The position numbers and the translations under genes are program-made. The notes below the pieces were generated by a model that ran no database searches, was not told the DNA's origin, and was given only the letters and a program-made list of their open reading frames with translations. This document shows, piece after piece, positions 8,755 to 16,840 of a stretch of 64,000 bases of DNA. Each line of letters opens with the position of its first letter. Position 1 is the first letter of the stretch. Source of the DNA: an uncultured Collinsella sp. (GTDB lineage: Bacteria; Actinomycetota; Coriobacteriia; Coriobacteriales; Coriobacteriaceae); the NCBI GenBank assembly GCA_902482035.1, contig CABSYW010000003.1:1-64000 (forward strand), read 5' to 3'.

Positions 8755-10293
8755 ATGACAAGTTCCATAAGATGTAAGCCTTTATTTGTTTTGTTTGCCG
8801 TTTTTTTCGCATTCTATTCAGTCTATTGGTATCTAAATAATCCGAGATTACTTGTACTGCTTACAATTACCATCTCGTTGATTCTAATTCTTGGCCTTTG
8901 CGCTGCATATGCTAAGGTGTACCATCGTCTTAAAAGTGAATGGGTATTCTTGGCGCTGCTTATAGCATTTCTAATTATTTTTATCTTTATCTTTCCTCCG
9001 TTTACGGTTCCGGATGAAGGCCATCATTTTTTTTCAACTTATTGGATGGTTGATAGTCTTCCATTCAATGCGCATGTGACAAATGATGGTGGTTTTCTAG
9101 TACGGGATATCGATCTTTCCCTTTATAAGGGTCGCCAGAGTAACGCCATTGACTCCTCTTCATTTGATTCGATTATTCAGAATTATGCTCTGTTTGAGAA
9201 TGGGAAGTGGACTCCATTCAATGAGTTCTCATTTAGCGTCAGTAGTGAGAACGTTTCTGCGAAAATAGGATCTATCGTTGGGCTGCAAATCGGTCTGTTT
9301 TTCGGACTTGGTGCCTATCCTGTGTTCTATATGGGGCGCATTGGTTCGGCTCTGGTTTTTTGCTTTTGTGCGTTCCAGGCATACAGGATTGCACCTAAGG
9401 GCAAATCGGTTATTGTTTTTGTTTCGCTTCTGCCTATGACGCTTCACTTGGCTGCTTCATACTCTTATGATTCAGGAATTATTGCGTACTCGCTTTTAGT
9501 ATTCGCTTGTCTAATGCGCGGTTTTTTTGGAGAGCAGAAATCAATAGGTTGTAAAGAAATCGTCATTTATTTAATTATTTCGGCGTTTTTGGCTCCGTGT
9601 AAGGTTGTTTATTCTGGGATGATATTACTTGGTTTGCTTGTGCCCCTTTCGCAGTTCCAAGATGTGAAAGTCGGACGTATCGGTAAGTGCATACTGATCT
9701 TTGCTGTTATAGCCTCCGTTCTAGTGCTGCGCATAGCATCAATGAGTACATTGGTGTCTCAGTCTTCAGATGCCTCTCGTGGCCAAGAGATCGGGCGGTT
9801 TTATACGCTCAGTGACATCATCATGCATCCAAAGAATAGCTTCGAGGTCTTTTTTAGGACATTAGATTCCCTAGGAGATTTCTATTGGGGATCCACCTTA
9901 GGTTATTCGCTTGGATGGCTCCAGAAAAACTTGCAGTTTCCAGCCTTTTTTATGATTCCTTATTTGTTGTTTGGGTTTATTTGTTGTTTGGATTCCGAAG
10001 ATGAGCCCTCTTTTCTCAGCCCCATTTGTTCCATTCTGTTTATTATCGCTTTTGCTTTGGCTGCCCTTGGTTCCATTGTATCTATGTGGTTGGGCTGGAC
10101 GTTCAATTACGAGAATGTAATACAGGGTGTTCAAGGACGATATTTTCTTCCTGTTCTACCAGCTTTGTTGTTTGGGTCGAGAACGCGCTTGTTTAAATTC
10201 AACTCATCTTCGCTTTCTGTCGTCTCTTTTGGCATGTGCGTGATGAATTGTTTATATCTTATTCGTTTTATTAGTATTGCATCCTGTGTGTAG
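8755..10293 (+). CDS. DUF2142-like multi-pass membrane protein
   Basis: A 512-residue protein with roughly a dozen hydrophobic segments. After the second or third helix it has FTVPDEGHHFFSTYW (from about residue 85), the PDExxH motif of DUF2142 proteins, which resemble GT-C glycosyltransferases working on polyprenyl-phosphate sugars outside the membrane. ATG 8755 is preferred over TTG 8719 because AAGGA at 8745-8749 is correctly spaced. It stands alone between gene-free stretches. With two DPM-like GT2 genes in the locus, a role in adding a side-chain sugar to the surface glycan is reasonable but inferred. Confidence 0.75.
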   Translation: MTSSIRCKPLFVLFAVFFAFYSVYWYLNNPRLLVLLTITISLILILGLCAAYAKVYHRLKSEWVFLALLIAFLIIFIFIFPPFTVPDEGHHFFSTYWMVDSLPFNAHVTNDGGFLVRDIDLSLYKGRQSNAIDSSSFDSIIQNYALFENGKWTPFNEFSFSVSSENVSAKIGSIVGLQIGLFFGLGAYPVFYMGRIGSALVFCFCAFQAYRIAPKGKSVIVFVSLLPMTLHLAASYSYDSGIIAYSLLVFACLMRGFFGEQKSIGCKEIVIYLIISAFLAPCKVVYSGMILLGLLVPLSQFQDVKVGRIGKCILIFAVIASVLVLRIASMSTLVSQSSDASRGQEIGRFYTLSDIIMHPKNSFEVFFRTLDSLGDFYWGSTLGYSLGWLQKNLQFPAFFMIPYLLFGFICCLDSEDEPSFLSPICSILFIIAFALAALGSIVSMWLGWTFNYENVIQGVQGRYFLPVLPALLFGSRTRLFKFNSSSLSVVSFGMCVMNCLYLIRFISIASCV

Positions 10294-10580
10294 GCCTTTA
10301 CGTAATGCTCTCGGGTTTTTTCTGCTATCTAACAGTTTAGATAGCAGGCGATGATTCGGACGCCGCAGGGTCCCCGAAAGCTATGCTTTTCCAAGCCAAG
10401 CAGAGACTTTGACCGAGCGCTGGGTTGGCATGCGAGAGGCCAACATGAGGCCGTGCCGCGGGGCGGACCGCAGGTAGCAAAACGGCACCGGAGCCCATGT
10501 CGGGCCCGGTGCCCAAGCGCGATATCGACGGCGCAGTTTCGCGATATTCAACAGCGCCCAAATGAGTAAATACTCATTAT
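10294..10580. other. Gene-free junction with a perfect hairpin and a GC-rich island
   Basis: An 11-bp perfect inverted repeat with a four-base loop lies at 10322-10347 (CTGCTATCTAA / TTAGATAGCAG) just after a run of six T. From about 10350 to 10560 the sequence becomes GC-rich, unlike both neighbours, with no supportable gene. At 10562-10577 ATGAGTA-AA-TACTCAT is another perfect palindrome, next to the stop of the minus-strand gene. The island looks like leftover foreign DNA. Confidence 0.5.
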
Positions 10581-13052
10581 CTATAAATGATAATAACGAT
10601 TCGCGGGTTCCCCGACGGTGAAGTTTGGATTCATATAAGGATCGCCTTTGACGTAATACTTAGCCCATCGATAATTCATGTACGCGACCTCTTTGTGGAA
10701 GCGAATCTGCTTCTCCGTATTGTTTTCAACGCCTCTAGAAATCGACTCGTAGTGATAGAGCTCGACTTCGGGTGTGTATACAATTAGGTCGTTGATCTCG
10801 CGTAGCTTTAAGCAAAAGTCAACGTCATTAAATGCAACTTTAAGCTCTTCCGTGAAACCTCCGACTTTCTCATATTCATCACGCTTGGTCATTATGCAAG
10901 CTGCGGTGACGGCGCTGAAGTCTTGTTGTGCATCGTTGAGTGCAAAGTAGCCCCAGTTATCCCTTGGCATGCTTTGGCAAAGATGTCCTGCCACGCCACC
11001 AGTGACGCATAAGCCCGCGTGCTGGATGGTGTTGTCGGGATAGTAGAGTTTTGCACCAACTGCGCCAACATCCTCACGTGCGCAGATGCCAAGCATAGTC
11101 TCAATCCAATTGGGCGTAATTACCTCAGTATCGTTATTCAACAGCAAGAGATAGTCGCCCTTGGCGTGAGCAACGCCAAAGTTCATGAGCTTGGAGAAAT
11201 TGAATTCGTGCTTCCAAGTTACAAGACGAACGATGTCAGGATATTTTGCTTGCAACTTATCGTAATAATCGAACGTCTCCTTTTCTGTGCTGTTGTTTTC
11301 GATTATGACAAGCTCGAAATTGTCGTACGTTGATTTCTCAACAATTGACTTAATGCAGTTGTCCAGAATGTTGGCGTGGTCTTTAGTTGGAATGATAATT
11401 GACACGAGTGGATGGGAATCTGGCACAGCGTAGGTTACTTTATATGTAAAGGGACGACGCGCTTGTTCGACCTTCGCATTGAGCCCAAGCCTGTCCAAAT
11501 GACTCTGGACCGCTTTGATACCTGCGATAGTGGCATACGGCTTGCTATCGGCATTTGCTGCGGTGGAGGTCTCGCTTAGGCGCCAGTGATATAGAACCTT
11601 TGCAACATGATGAACTTTCCTTGCCTTTTCCACGGCGTGGAGAGTCAGATTATGATCCTGTGCTCCATCGAACTCTTTCGTGTTCGGTTCTAGAGTGTCA
11701 AGCAGAGACTTACGGATGGTAAGCATATGGCAGATATAGTTATTGTTTCTGAGCAGATCGATATTGAAATCCGGCTTAAAGAACGGCTGCGCTAGCATTC
11801 CATCGGGCATGAGTTTATCTTCATCACAATAAAGAAGATCGACGTCATCATTGTTTTCAATTGCCTCGGCATATGAGAACAACAAGTCCGGTTCAAGAAT
11901 ATCGTCATGGTCAAAGAAGCTAACGAAATCACCCGAAGCGATGGCAACGCCGGCGTTTGTGTTTTCGGAAATGCCCTTATTCTCGGTAAGGTTAATTGAT
12001 TTAATTCTGTTGTCGTGCGCCGTCTCCTGCTCAACGCGAGCCTTTAGTTCCTGATTGTCAGGACTTGCATTAACTAGGATGAGCTCCCAGTTTGCATAAG
12101 ACTGGTTTTTTACGGATTCGGCCATATCGTTAAAGAACGAAATGGGTGTGTTGTATAGAGGGACAATAATGCTGAACTTCGGAGCGCTGTTGAAGACGAT
12201 TTTTCTCTGCTTCTCCAGAGCGCCGATAGTTGCCTTATGATCCGTGAACCATTCGGGGTATTCAGGGTCAAACTGCGCATGGGTAAAGAGAAAGTTGGTC
12301 TCCTCAAGAAGCAAGCCTAGCTTATCGGGTGTTAAGCAGTCGAATGCACTGAATGATGGGTGATTTTGATCGTCAATAATAAAGTAGTAACGATCGAACG
12401 CCTTTGGCATTCGAATTGAGAGCTGCGTTTCAAGCTGCTTTTTCTCAGACGTAAATCCAACGCTTGTTACATTCGAGCCGAAATTGACGATGCTCAAATT
12501 AACTTCATTAAGGGTTCGATCGAAACAACGAAGTTTGATTTGCGAGTCGCTACGATAAGGAGTTCTCACCGTGCACCTAAGGATATAGTCGCTTGAATCT
12601 TCGATGCACTGCCAGAAATCAATCGTTGCCATGTCAAACTCTGAAACGTCATCGTAGTTTCGGAGTTTGCTGCACATGTCAGGTTTAATTTTGTAGTTAA
12701 GGCGCGACTCCCATTTGATGTTCTTGCAATTGAGCGAAAGGGAGTCGCTGCTCAGGGTGCGACCGTCTTGGCCGATTTCGCTAAACTCAATTTTGATGGT
12801 GCGAGCATCGGGATCGGGGACTACAAGGACGTATGAGTTCGAGTCACAACTATTGTCCCGGAATTTTAGGAGGGATAAAGGTGAGCGGCGGTTATCGTCT
12901 GTAGCCGCCTGGGCTGTTACGCTGGAGCCTTTATGGATGCCTTCAATCTTAAGCTGCTGGTAGATTTTCCAGTTTCCTCTGCATACTCCGGTTGTTTCGA
13001 CTCGCATTGTTTGCCTTTCGTTTGTTGGACACTGCTCATTGTACTTTTTCAT
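10581..13052 (-). CDS. Large tandem family 2 glycosyltransferase
   Basis: An 823-residue protein with an uncharacterised N-terminal region (1-290) and two GT-A domains. The first (about 293-500) has FSIIVPLYN and SFFDHDDILEP. The second (about 546-800) has VSIIIPTKDH and LLLLNNDTEVI. The tandem arrangement is typical of enzymes that extend rhamnose-rich or O-antigen chains. Two starts are possible: ATG 13052 with GAGG six bases upstream, or ATG 13007 with AAAGG at similar spacing; the longer form is given. It is read divergently from rmlA, which makes its likely donor or substrate pathway (dTDP-rhamnose). Moderate GC, different from the rml genes. Confidence 0.85.
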   Translation of the reverse strand: MKKYNEQCPTNERQTMRVETTGVCRGNWKIYQQLKIEGIHKGSSVTAQAATDDNRRSPLSLLKFRDNSCDSNSYVLVVPDPDARTIKIEFSEIGQDGRTLSSDSLSLNCKNIKWESRLNYKIKPDMCSKLRNYDDVSEFDMATIDFWQCIEDSSDYILRCTVRTPYRSDSQIKLRCFDRTLNEVNLSIVNFGSNVTSVGFTSEKKQLETQLSIRMPKAFDRYYFIIDDQNHPSFSAFDCLTPDKLGLLLEETNFLFTHAQFDPEYPEWFTDHKATIGALEKQRKIVFNSAPKFSIIVPLYNTPISFFNDMAESVKNQSYANWELILVNASPDNQELKARVEQETAHDNRIKSINLTENKGISENTNAGVAIASGDFVSFFDHDDILEPDLLFSYAEAIENNDDVDLLYCDEDKLMPDGMLAQPFFKPDFNIDLLRNNNYICHMLTIRKSLLDTLEPNTKEFDGAQDHNLTLHAVEKARKVHHVAKVLYHWRLSETSTAANADSKPYATIAGIKAVQSHLDRLGLNAKVEQARRPFTYKVTYAVPDSHPLVSIIIPTKDHANILDNCIKSIVEKSTYDNFELVIIENNSTEKETFDYYDKLQAKYPDIVRLVTWKHEFNFSKLMNFGVAHAKGDYLLLLNNDTEVITPNWIETMLGICAREDVGAVGAKLYYPDNTIQHAGLCVTGGVAGHLCQSMPRDNWGYFALNDAQQDFSAVTAACIMTKRDEYEKVGGFTEELKVAFNDVDFCLKLREINDLIVYTPEVELYHYESISRGVENNTEKQIRFHKEVAYMNYRWAKYYVKGDPYMNPNFTVGEPANRYYHL

Positions 13053-13138
13053 TTGTTGCCTCGCTAGAAATGCAGAAAGAGTTGCGTGTTTCTGCTGTCC
13101 GATTTAAATAAGAAGACGGGGAGGTTGCTGCCGGTGCG

Positions 13139-13144
13139 TATAAT
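13139..13144 (+). promoter_or_regulatory. Candidate -10 element for rmlA
   Basis: A perfect TATAAT lies 65 bases before the rmlA start in the divergent intergenic region. A matching -35 box is not evident; a TG two bases further upstream than the extended -10 position is present. Moderate support only. Confidence 0.4.
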
Positions 13145-13208
13145 TTAATTAACTATGCATCTGTAATCAGCGGCTTTTGCTCAACGATTGTCAATCGAGA
13201 GGATTTTT

Positions 13209-14108
13209 ATGAAAGGCATCATCCTCGCCGGCGGGTCCGGCACCCGCCTATACCCGCTCACGCTCGTGACCTCCAAGCAGCTGCTGCCGGTCTACGACAA
13301 GCCCATGATCTACTACCCGCTCAGCACCCTCATGCTGGCGGGCATCCGGGACATCCTGGTCATCTCCACGCCGACGGACCTCCCCAACTTCGAGCGCCTG
13401 CTCGGTGACGGCTCGCGCTACGGCGTCAACCTCTCCTACGCCGAGCAGCCGAGCCCCGACGGCCTGGCCCAGGCCTTCACCATCGGCGAGGAGTTCATCG
13501 CCGGCGAGCCTTGCGCGCTGGTGCTCGGCGACAACATCTTCTACGGCAACGGCCTCAGCCGCCACCTGAAGAAGGCCGTCGAGAACGCGCAGTCGGGCCG
13601 CGCCACGGTCTTCGGCTACCACGTGGACGACTCCGAGCGCTTCGGCGTCGTGGAGTTCGACGGCGAGGGGAGGGCCGTCTCCATCGAGGAGAAGCCCGAG
13701 CGCCCCAAGAGCTCCTACGCCGTAACCGGCCTGTACTTCTACCCGGGCGACGTGGCCGCCAAGGCGCACGAGGTGAGGCCCTCGGCCCGCGGCGAGCTGG
13801 AGATCACCACGCTCAACCAGATGTACCTGGAGGAGGGGACACTGTCCGTGGTGACCCTCGGCCGCGGCTACGCGTGGCTGGACACCGGCACCATGGAGAG
13901 CCTGCACGAGGCCGCGGAGTTCGTCCGCGCCGTGGAGCACTCCCAGGACCTGCCGGTCTCGGTCCCCGAGGAGATCGCCTGGGAGAACGGCTGGATCACG
14001 ACCGCCGAGCTGGAGGAGGCCGCCAAGGCCTACGGCAAGTCGGTCTACGGCCAGCACCTGAAGAAGGTCGCCGCCGGCGAGATCGTCAACAGCCCGCGCG
14101 AGTACTAG
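13209..14108 (+). CDS. rmlA: Glucose-1-phosphate thymidylyltransferase
   Basis: A 299-residue cytosolic enzyme making dTDP-glucose from dTTP and glucose-1-phosphate, the first step to dTDP-L-rhamnose. It opens with MKGIILAGGSGTRLYPLT, the nucleotide-binding signature, and contains EKPERPKSSYAVTGLYFY and the RGYAWLDTGT motif of the family. ATG 13209 has AGAGGA five bases upstream; an in-frame TTG at 13188 is not needed. Third codon positions are almost all G or C, in sharp contrast to the flanking genes. The gene ends before a terminator, and rmlB and rmlCD resume only after a two-gene insertion. Confidence 0.96.
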   Translation: MKGIILAGGSGTRLYPLTLVTSKQLLPVYDKPMIYYPLSTLMLAGIRDILVISTPTDLPNFERLLGDGSRYGVNLSYAEQPSPDGLAQAFTIGEEFIAGEPCALVLGDNIFYGNGLSRHLKKAVENAQSGRATVFGYHVDDSERFGVVEFDGEGRAVSIEEKPERPKSSYAVTGLYFYPGDVAAKAHEVRPSARGELEITTLNQMYLEEGTLSVVTLGRGYAWLDTGTMESLHEAAEFVRAVEHSQDLPVSVPEEIAWENGWITTAELEEAAKAYGKSVYGQHLKKVAAGEIVNSPREY

Positions 14109-14128
14109 CGCAAGCTTGTTTTCTTTCA

Positions 14129-14157
14129 GGGGTCACCGTTTATCTGGTGGCCCCTTT
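14129..14157 (+). terminator. Terminator after rmlA
   Basis: GGGGTCACC (14129-14137) pairs with GGTGGCCCC (14146-14154) with one G-U pair, loop of eight, followed by TTTCG. It should stop most transcription from rmlA before the following two-gene cassette. Confidence 0.8.
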
Positions 14158-14203
14158 CGTTATGATTACGTTGACCATAAAGACAATATGATTGGGAGTG
14201 GAT

Positions 14204-14641
14204 GTGTTAAGCGTCTACTTTGGCGATATGCCAGAAGCGATTTACAACACAGCGACATATTTCAAAAACTCTTACCGGTCTTCTTGGATTACGGATCCCT
14301 ATGCAGTCTCGATAATTAAAGATGTCGATCGATCGGTTGTTGTCTCCGAAAACGTCATCGAAAGCCCTGTGCTTGGATCCATCTCCCCACTCCAGCTTTC
14401 TGGTGGCGTGAAAACGCTGCTGCTTATGAGATTTGATCGTAAGCATATTTTTAACGCTTCTACCTGTGGTGACAACTGTGCCAAGTGGATTCTCGACATG
14501 GCGAAAGACCGCAAGCTCGTTGTGAATCTCTATCATGTGATGGACTTTGGCCGCGAGGATTTTAAAATCAAAGTCGTGAACAGCGGCCGAATCGTTCATA
14601 ACATGGCCGAATTGATTCACGAGTCGATTCCGTATCTGTAG
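14204..14641 (+). CDS. DUF4869-like protein, partner of the following ATPase
   Basis: A 145-residue soluble protein beginning LSVYFGDMPEAIYNT and containing SPVLGSISPLQLSGGVKTL, FNASTCGDNCAKW and a late IVHNMAELI. From memory this pattern fits the DUF4869 family, whose function is unknown. GTG 14204 is chosen because GGAG lies about five bases upstream; TTG 14192 is in frame but lacks a site. The stop is directly followed by the next gene, so the two are one unit. GC is clearly lower than in rmlA and rmlB on either side. No catalytic motif is evident. The family assignment is from recognition, not a search. Confidence 0.65.
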   Translation: MLSVYFGDMPEAIYNTATYFKNSYRSSWITDPYAVSIIKDVDRSVVVSENVIESPVLGSISPLQLSGGVKTLLLMRFDRKHIFNASTCGDNCAKWILDMAKDRKLVVNLYHVMDFGREDFKIKVVNSGRIVHNMAELIHESIPYL

Positions 14642-14650
14642 GTGCTGCTT

Positions 14651-15625
14651 ATGAACGGTTCGCATCTTGTTAAGATTTCCCGCCGTAGGGGAACCAAGTA
14701 CACATTTACCATCAAGCGGAACATCACTATTGTGCGTGGCGATAGCGGCACGGGTAAGACGACGCTGTTTGACATGGTCGCAGACTACATGCGAACGGGC
14801 GAGCAGTCGGGCGTTTCCTTGCAATGCGATTGTCCCTGTGTCGCCTTGACCGATTATGATTGGCGAAACCAGCTTTCGTCCGTTCATGACTCGATTGTAT
14901 TTGTCGATGAGGGCTTAAAAGAGATCCATTCTGATGAGTTTGCCCATCATGTGCTGTATTCCTCGAATTATTTCGTGCTGATCTCAAGGGCTGATTTCCC
15001 CAATCTTCCGTATAGCGTGGATGAGATTTACAAGATTAAGACGAGCGGAAAATACCATTCTTTCGTCCCTGTTTATCAAGATCGCGGGAATCATCGTTAT
15101 GCTATTTCCCGGTCGGCGCCAAAACAGGACTTTTCTATCCTTCTATGCGAGGACAGTAAGTCTGGTTTTCAGTTCTTTAAACGGCATTTTGCTGACAGTG
15201 AGCTTACCTGTACTTCGGCCATGACGAACAGCGCGATTTTGGGCTGGTTGGATCAGCATCTCGACGATCGCGTGTTTGTTGTCGCGGACGGGGCGGCATT
15301 TGGGTGCTATGCGGACCGCGTCCTTAAGCTGCAAGACATTCACCGCGATACTGTTACGGTTTGTCTTCCCGAGTCGTTCGAATGGCTTCTGCTGAGCTCC
15401 GGCGTAATTTCAGGGCTAGATGCCAAAGCAGTTCTGCAAGAGCCGGAAGCGTTTGCAGACAGTGAGAAGTTTAAAAGCTGGGAGGACTTCTTCTATAAGT
15501 ACTTACGCGATAAAACTGGGAATTCGGTCTTCCGGTACGACAAAGACTGCATTCCGGAGGCGTTTTGTAGGGGAAGTAATTCTGCGAAGGTTATGGCTCT
15601 TATCGCGTGCCGAAATGTCCGATAG
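14651..15625 (+). CDS. P-loop ATPase with possible TOPRIM-like C-terminal half
   Basis: About 324 residues. The N-terminal half has a clear Walker A (GDSGTGKTT, near residue 30) and a Walker B-like strand ending in acids (SIVFVDEG, near 81-88). The C-terminal half has FSILLCEDSKSGFQFF (near 163) and VFVVADGAAFG (near 208). These resemble the glutamate and D-x-x-x-G positions of TOPRIM nuclease domains, though the second aspartate of DxD is absent. This would recall ATPase-TOPRIM proteins of the OLD/PARIS kind, but the resemblance is my inference. GTG 14642 is an alternative start, abutting the upstream stop. Function unknown. Confidence 0.65.
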   Translation: MNGSHLVKISRRRGTKYTFTIKRNITIVRGDSGTGKTTLFDMVADYMRTGEQSGVSLQCDCPCVALTDYDWRNQLSSVHDSIVFVDEGLKEIHSDEFAHHVLYSSNYFVLISRADFPNLPYSVDEIYKIKTSGKYHSFVPVYQDRGNHRYAISRSAPKQDFSILLCEDSKSGFQFFKRHFADSELTCTSAMTNSAILGWLDQHLDDRVFVVADGAAFGCYADRVLKLQDIHRDTVTVCLPESFEWLLLSSGVISGLDAKAVLQEPEAFADSEKFKSWEDFFYKYLRDKTGNSVFRYDKDCIPEAFCRGSNSAKVMALIACRNVR

Positions 15626-15700
15626 TTTTGTTGAATAGTGTCGCGGCATCACTTCCTGCGGCATACTAAAGAAGCTGTACATGCTTCAGATTGGATTTTC

Positions 15701-16720
15701 ATGTCTGAGATCTTCAAACCCAAGAACATCATCGTCACGGGCGGCTGCGGCTTCATCGGCAGCAACTTCGTGCACTACGTGGTCAACAACCACCCCGGGG
15801 TGCACGTGACCGTCCTGGACAAGCTGACCTACGCCGGCAACCCCGAGAACATCGCGGGGCTGCCGACGGACCGCGTGGAGCTCGTCGTCGGCGACATCTG
15901 CGACGCTGGGCTGCTCGATGAATTGGTCCCCGGCCACGACGCGATCGTCCACTACGCCGCCGAGAGCCACAACGACAACTCCATCGCCGACCCCGAGCCG
16001 TTCCTGCGCACCAACGTGGAGGGCACCTTCCGCCTGCTGGAGGCCGTCCGCAAGCACGGCGTCCGCTACCACCACGTCTCCACCGACGAGGTCTACGGCG
16101 ACCTGGCGCTCGACGACCCGGCGAAGTTCACCGAGGAGACGCCGTATCACCCGTCCTCTCCGTACAGCTCGACCAAGGCTTCCTCCGACATGCTCGTCCG
16201 AGCGTGGACCCGCACCTACGGGCTTCGCACCACGATCTCCAACTGCTCCAACAACTACGGCCCCTACCAGCACGTGGAGAAGTTCATCCCCAGGCAGATC
16301 ACCAACATCGTCGATGGCGTGCGCCCCAAGCTCTACGGCCGCGGCGAGAACGTCCGCGACTGGATCCACACCGAGGACCACTCCAGCGCCGTCTGGGACA
16401 TCCTCACGAAGGGGCGCATGGGGGAGACCTACCTCATCGGAGCCGACGGGGAGAGGAACAACATCACCGTGCTCCGCATGATCCTGGAGGCCATGGGGCG
16501 CGACCCCGAGGACTTCGACTGGGTCGCCGACCGCCCCGGCCACGACCGCCGCTACGCCATCGACTCCACCAAGCTCCAGCGCGAGCTGGGCTGGAGGCCG
16601 GCGCACACCGACTTCGCCGAGGGCCTGAAGCGGACCATCGACTGGTACGTCGCCAACGAGTCCTGGTGGCGCCCGGCCAAGGAGGCCACCGAGGCGCGCT
16701 ACCGCGCCCAGGGGCAGTAG
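15701..16720 (+). CDS. rmlB: dTDP-glucose 4,6-dehydratase
   Basis: A 339-residue extended short-chain dehydrogenase that converts dTDP-glucose to dTDP-4-keto-6-deoxyglucose. It shows the NAD-binding TGGCGFIGSN at residues 13-22, the catalytic Asp-Glu pair in VSTDEVYGD, and YSSTK with Tyr155 and Lys159. ATG 15701 starts the conserved region; an in-frame GTG 15638 would add an unconserved leader. It is very GC-rich, like rmlA, and is followed by rmlCD after 120 bases. Those 120 bases contain no gene. It is cut off from rmlA by the lower-GC cassette. Confidence 0.95.
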   Translation: MSEIFKPKNIIVTGGCGFIGSNFVHYVVNNHPGVHVTVLDKLTYAGNPENIAGLPTDRVELVVGDICDAGLLDELVPGHDAIVHYAAESHNDNSIADPEPFLRTNVEGTFRLLEAVRKHGVRYHHVSTDEVYGDLALDDPAKFTEETPYHPSSPYSSTKASSDMLVRAWTRTYGLRTTISNCSNNYGPYQHVEKFIPRQITNIVDGVRPKLYGRGENVRDWIHTEDHSSAVWDILTKGRMGETYLIGADGERNNITVLRMILEAMGRDPEDFDWVADRPGHDRRYAIDSTKLQRELGWRPAHTDFAEGLKRTIDWYVANESWWRPAKEATEARYRAQGQ

Positions 16721-16840
16721 GCCGAACCCCGGCGAACCGCACCGCGGGGCGCCCGCGCGGGGCCGCAGGGCATGGGGATGATCCTGCGTCCCCGCGCGGG
16801 CGCCCGCAACCTGAACCTCTTCGATAGGAGCTTTTCCCAC

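Noticed and set aside
10337..10569. Short open frames on both strands in the GC-rich island
   Set aside because: No ribosome site, no recognisable protein, and both strands are open, as expected from composition.
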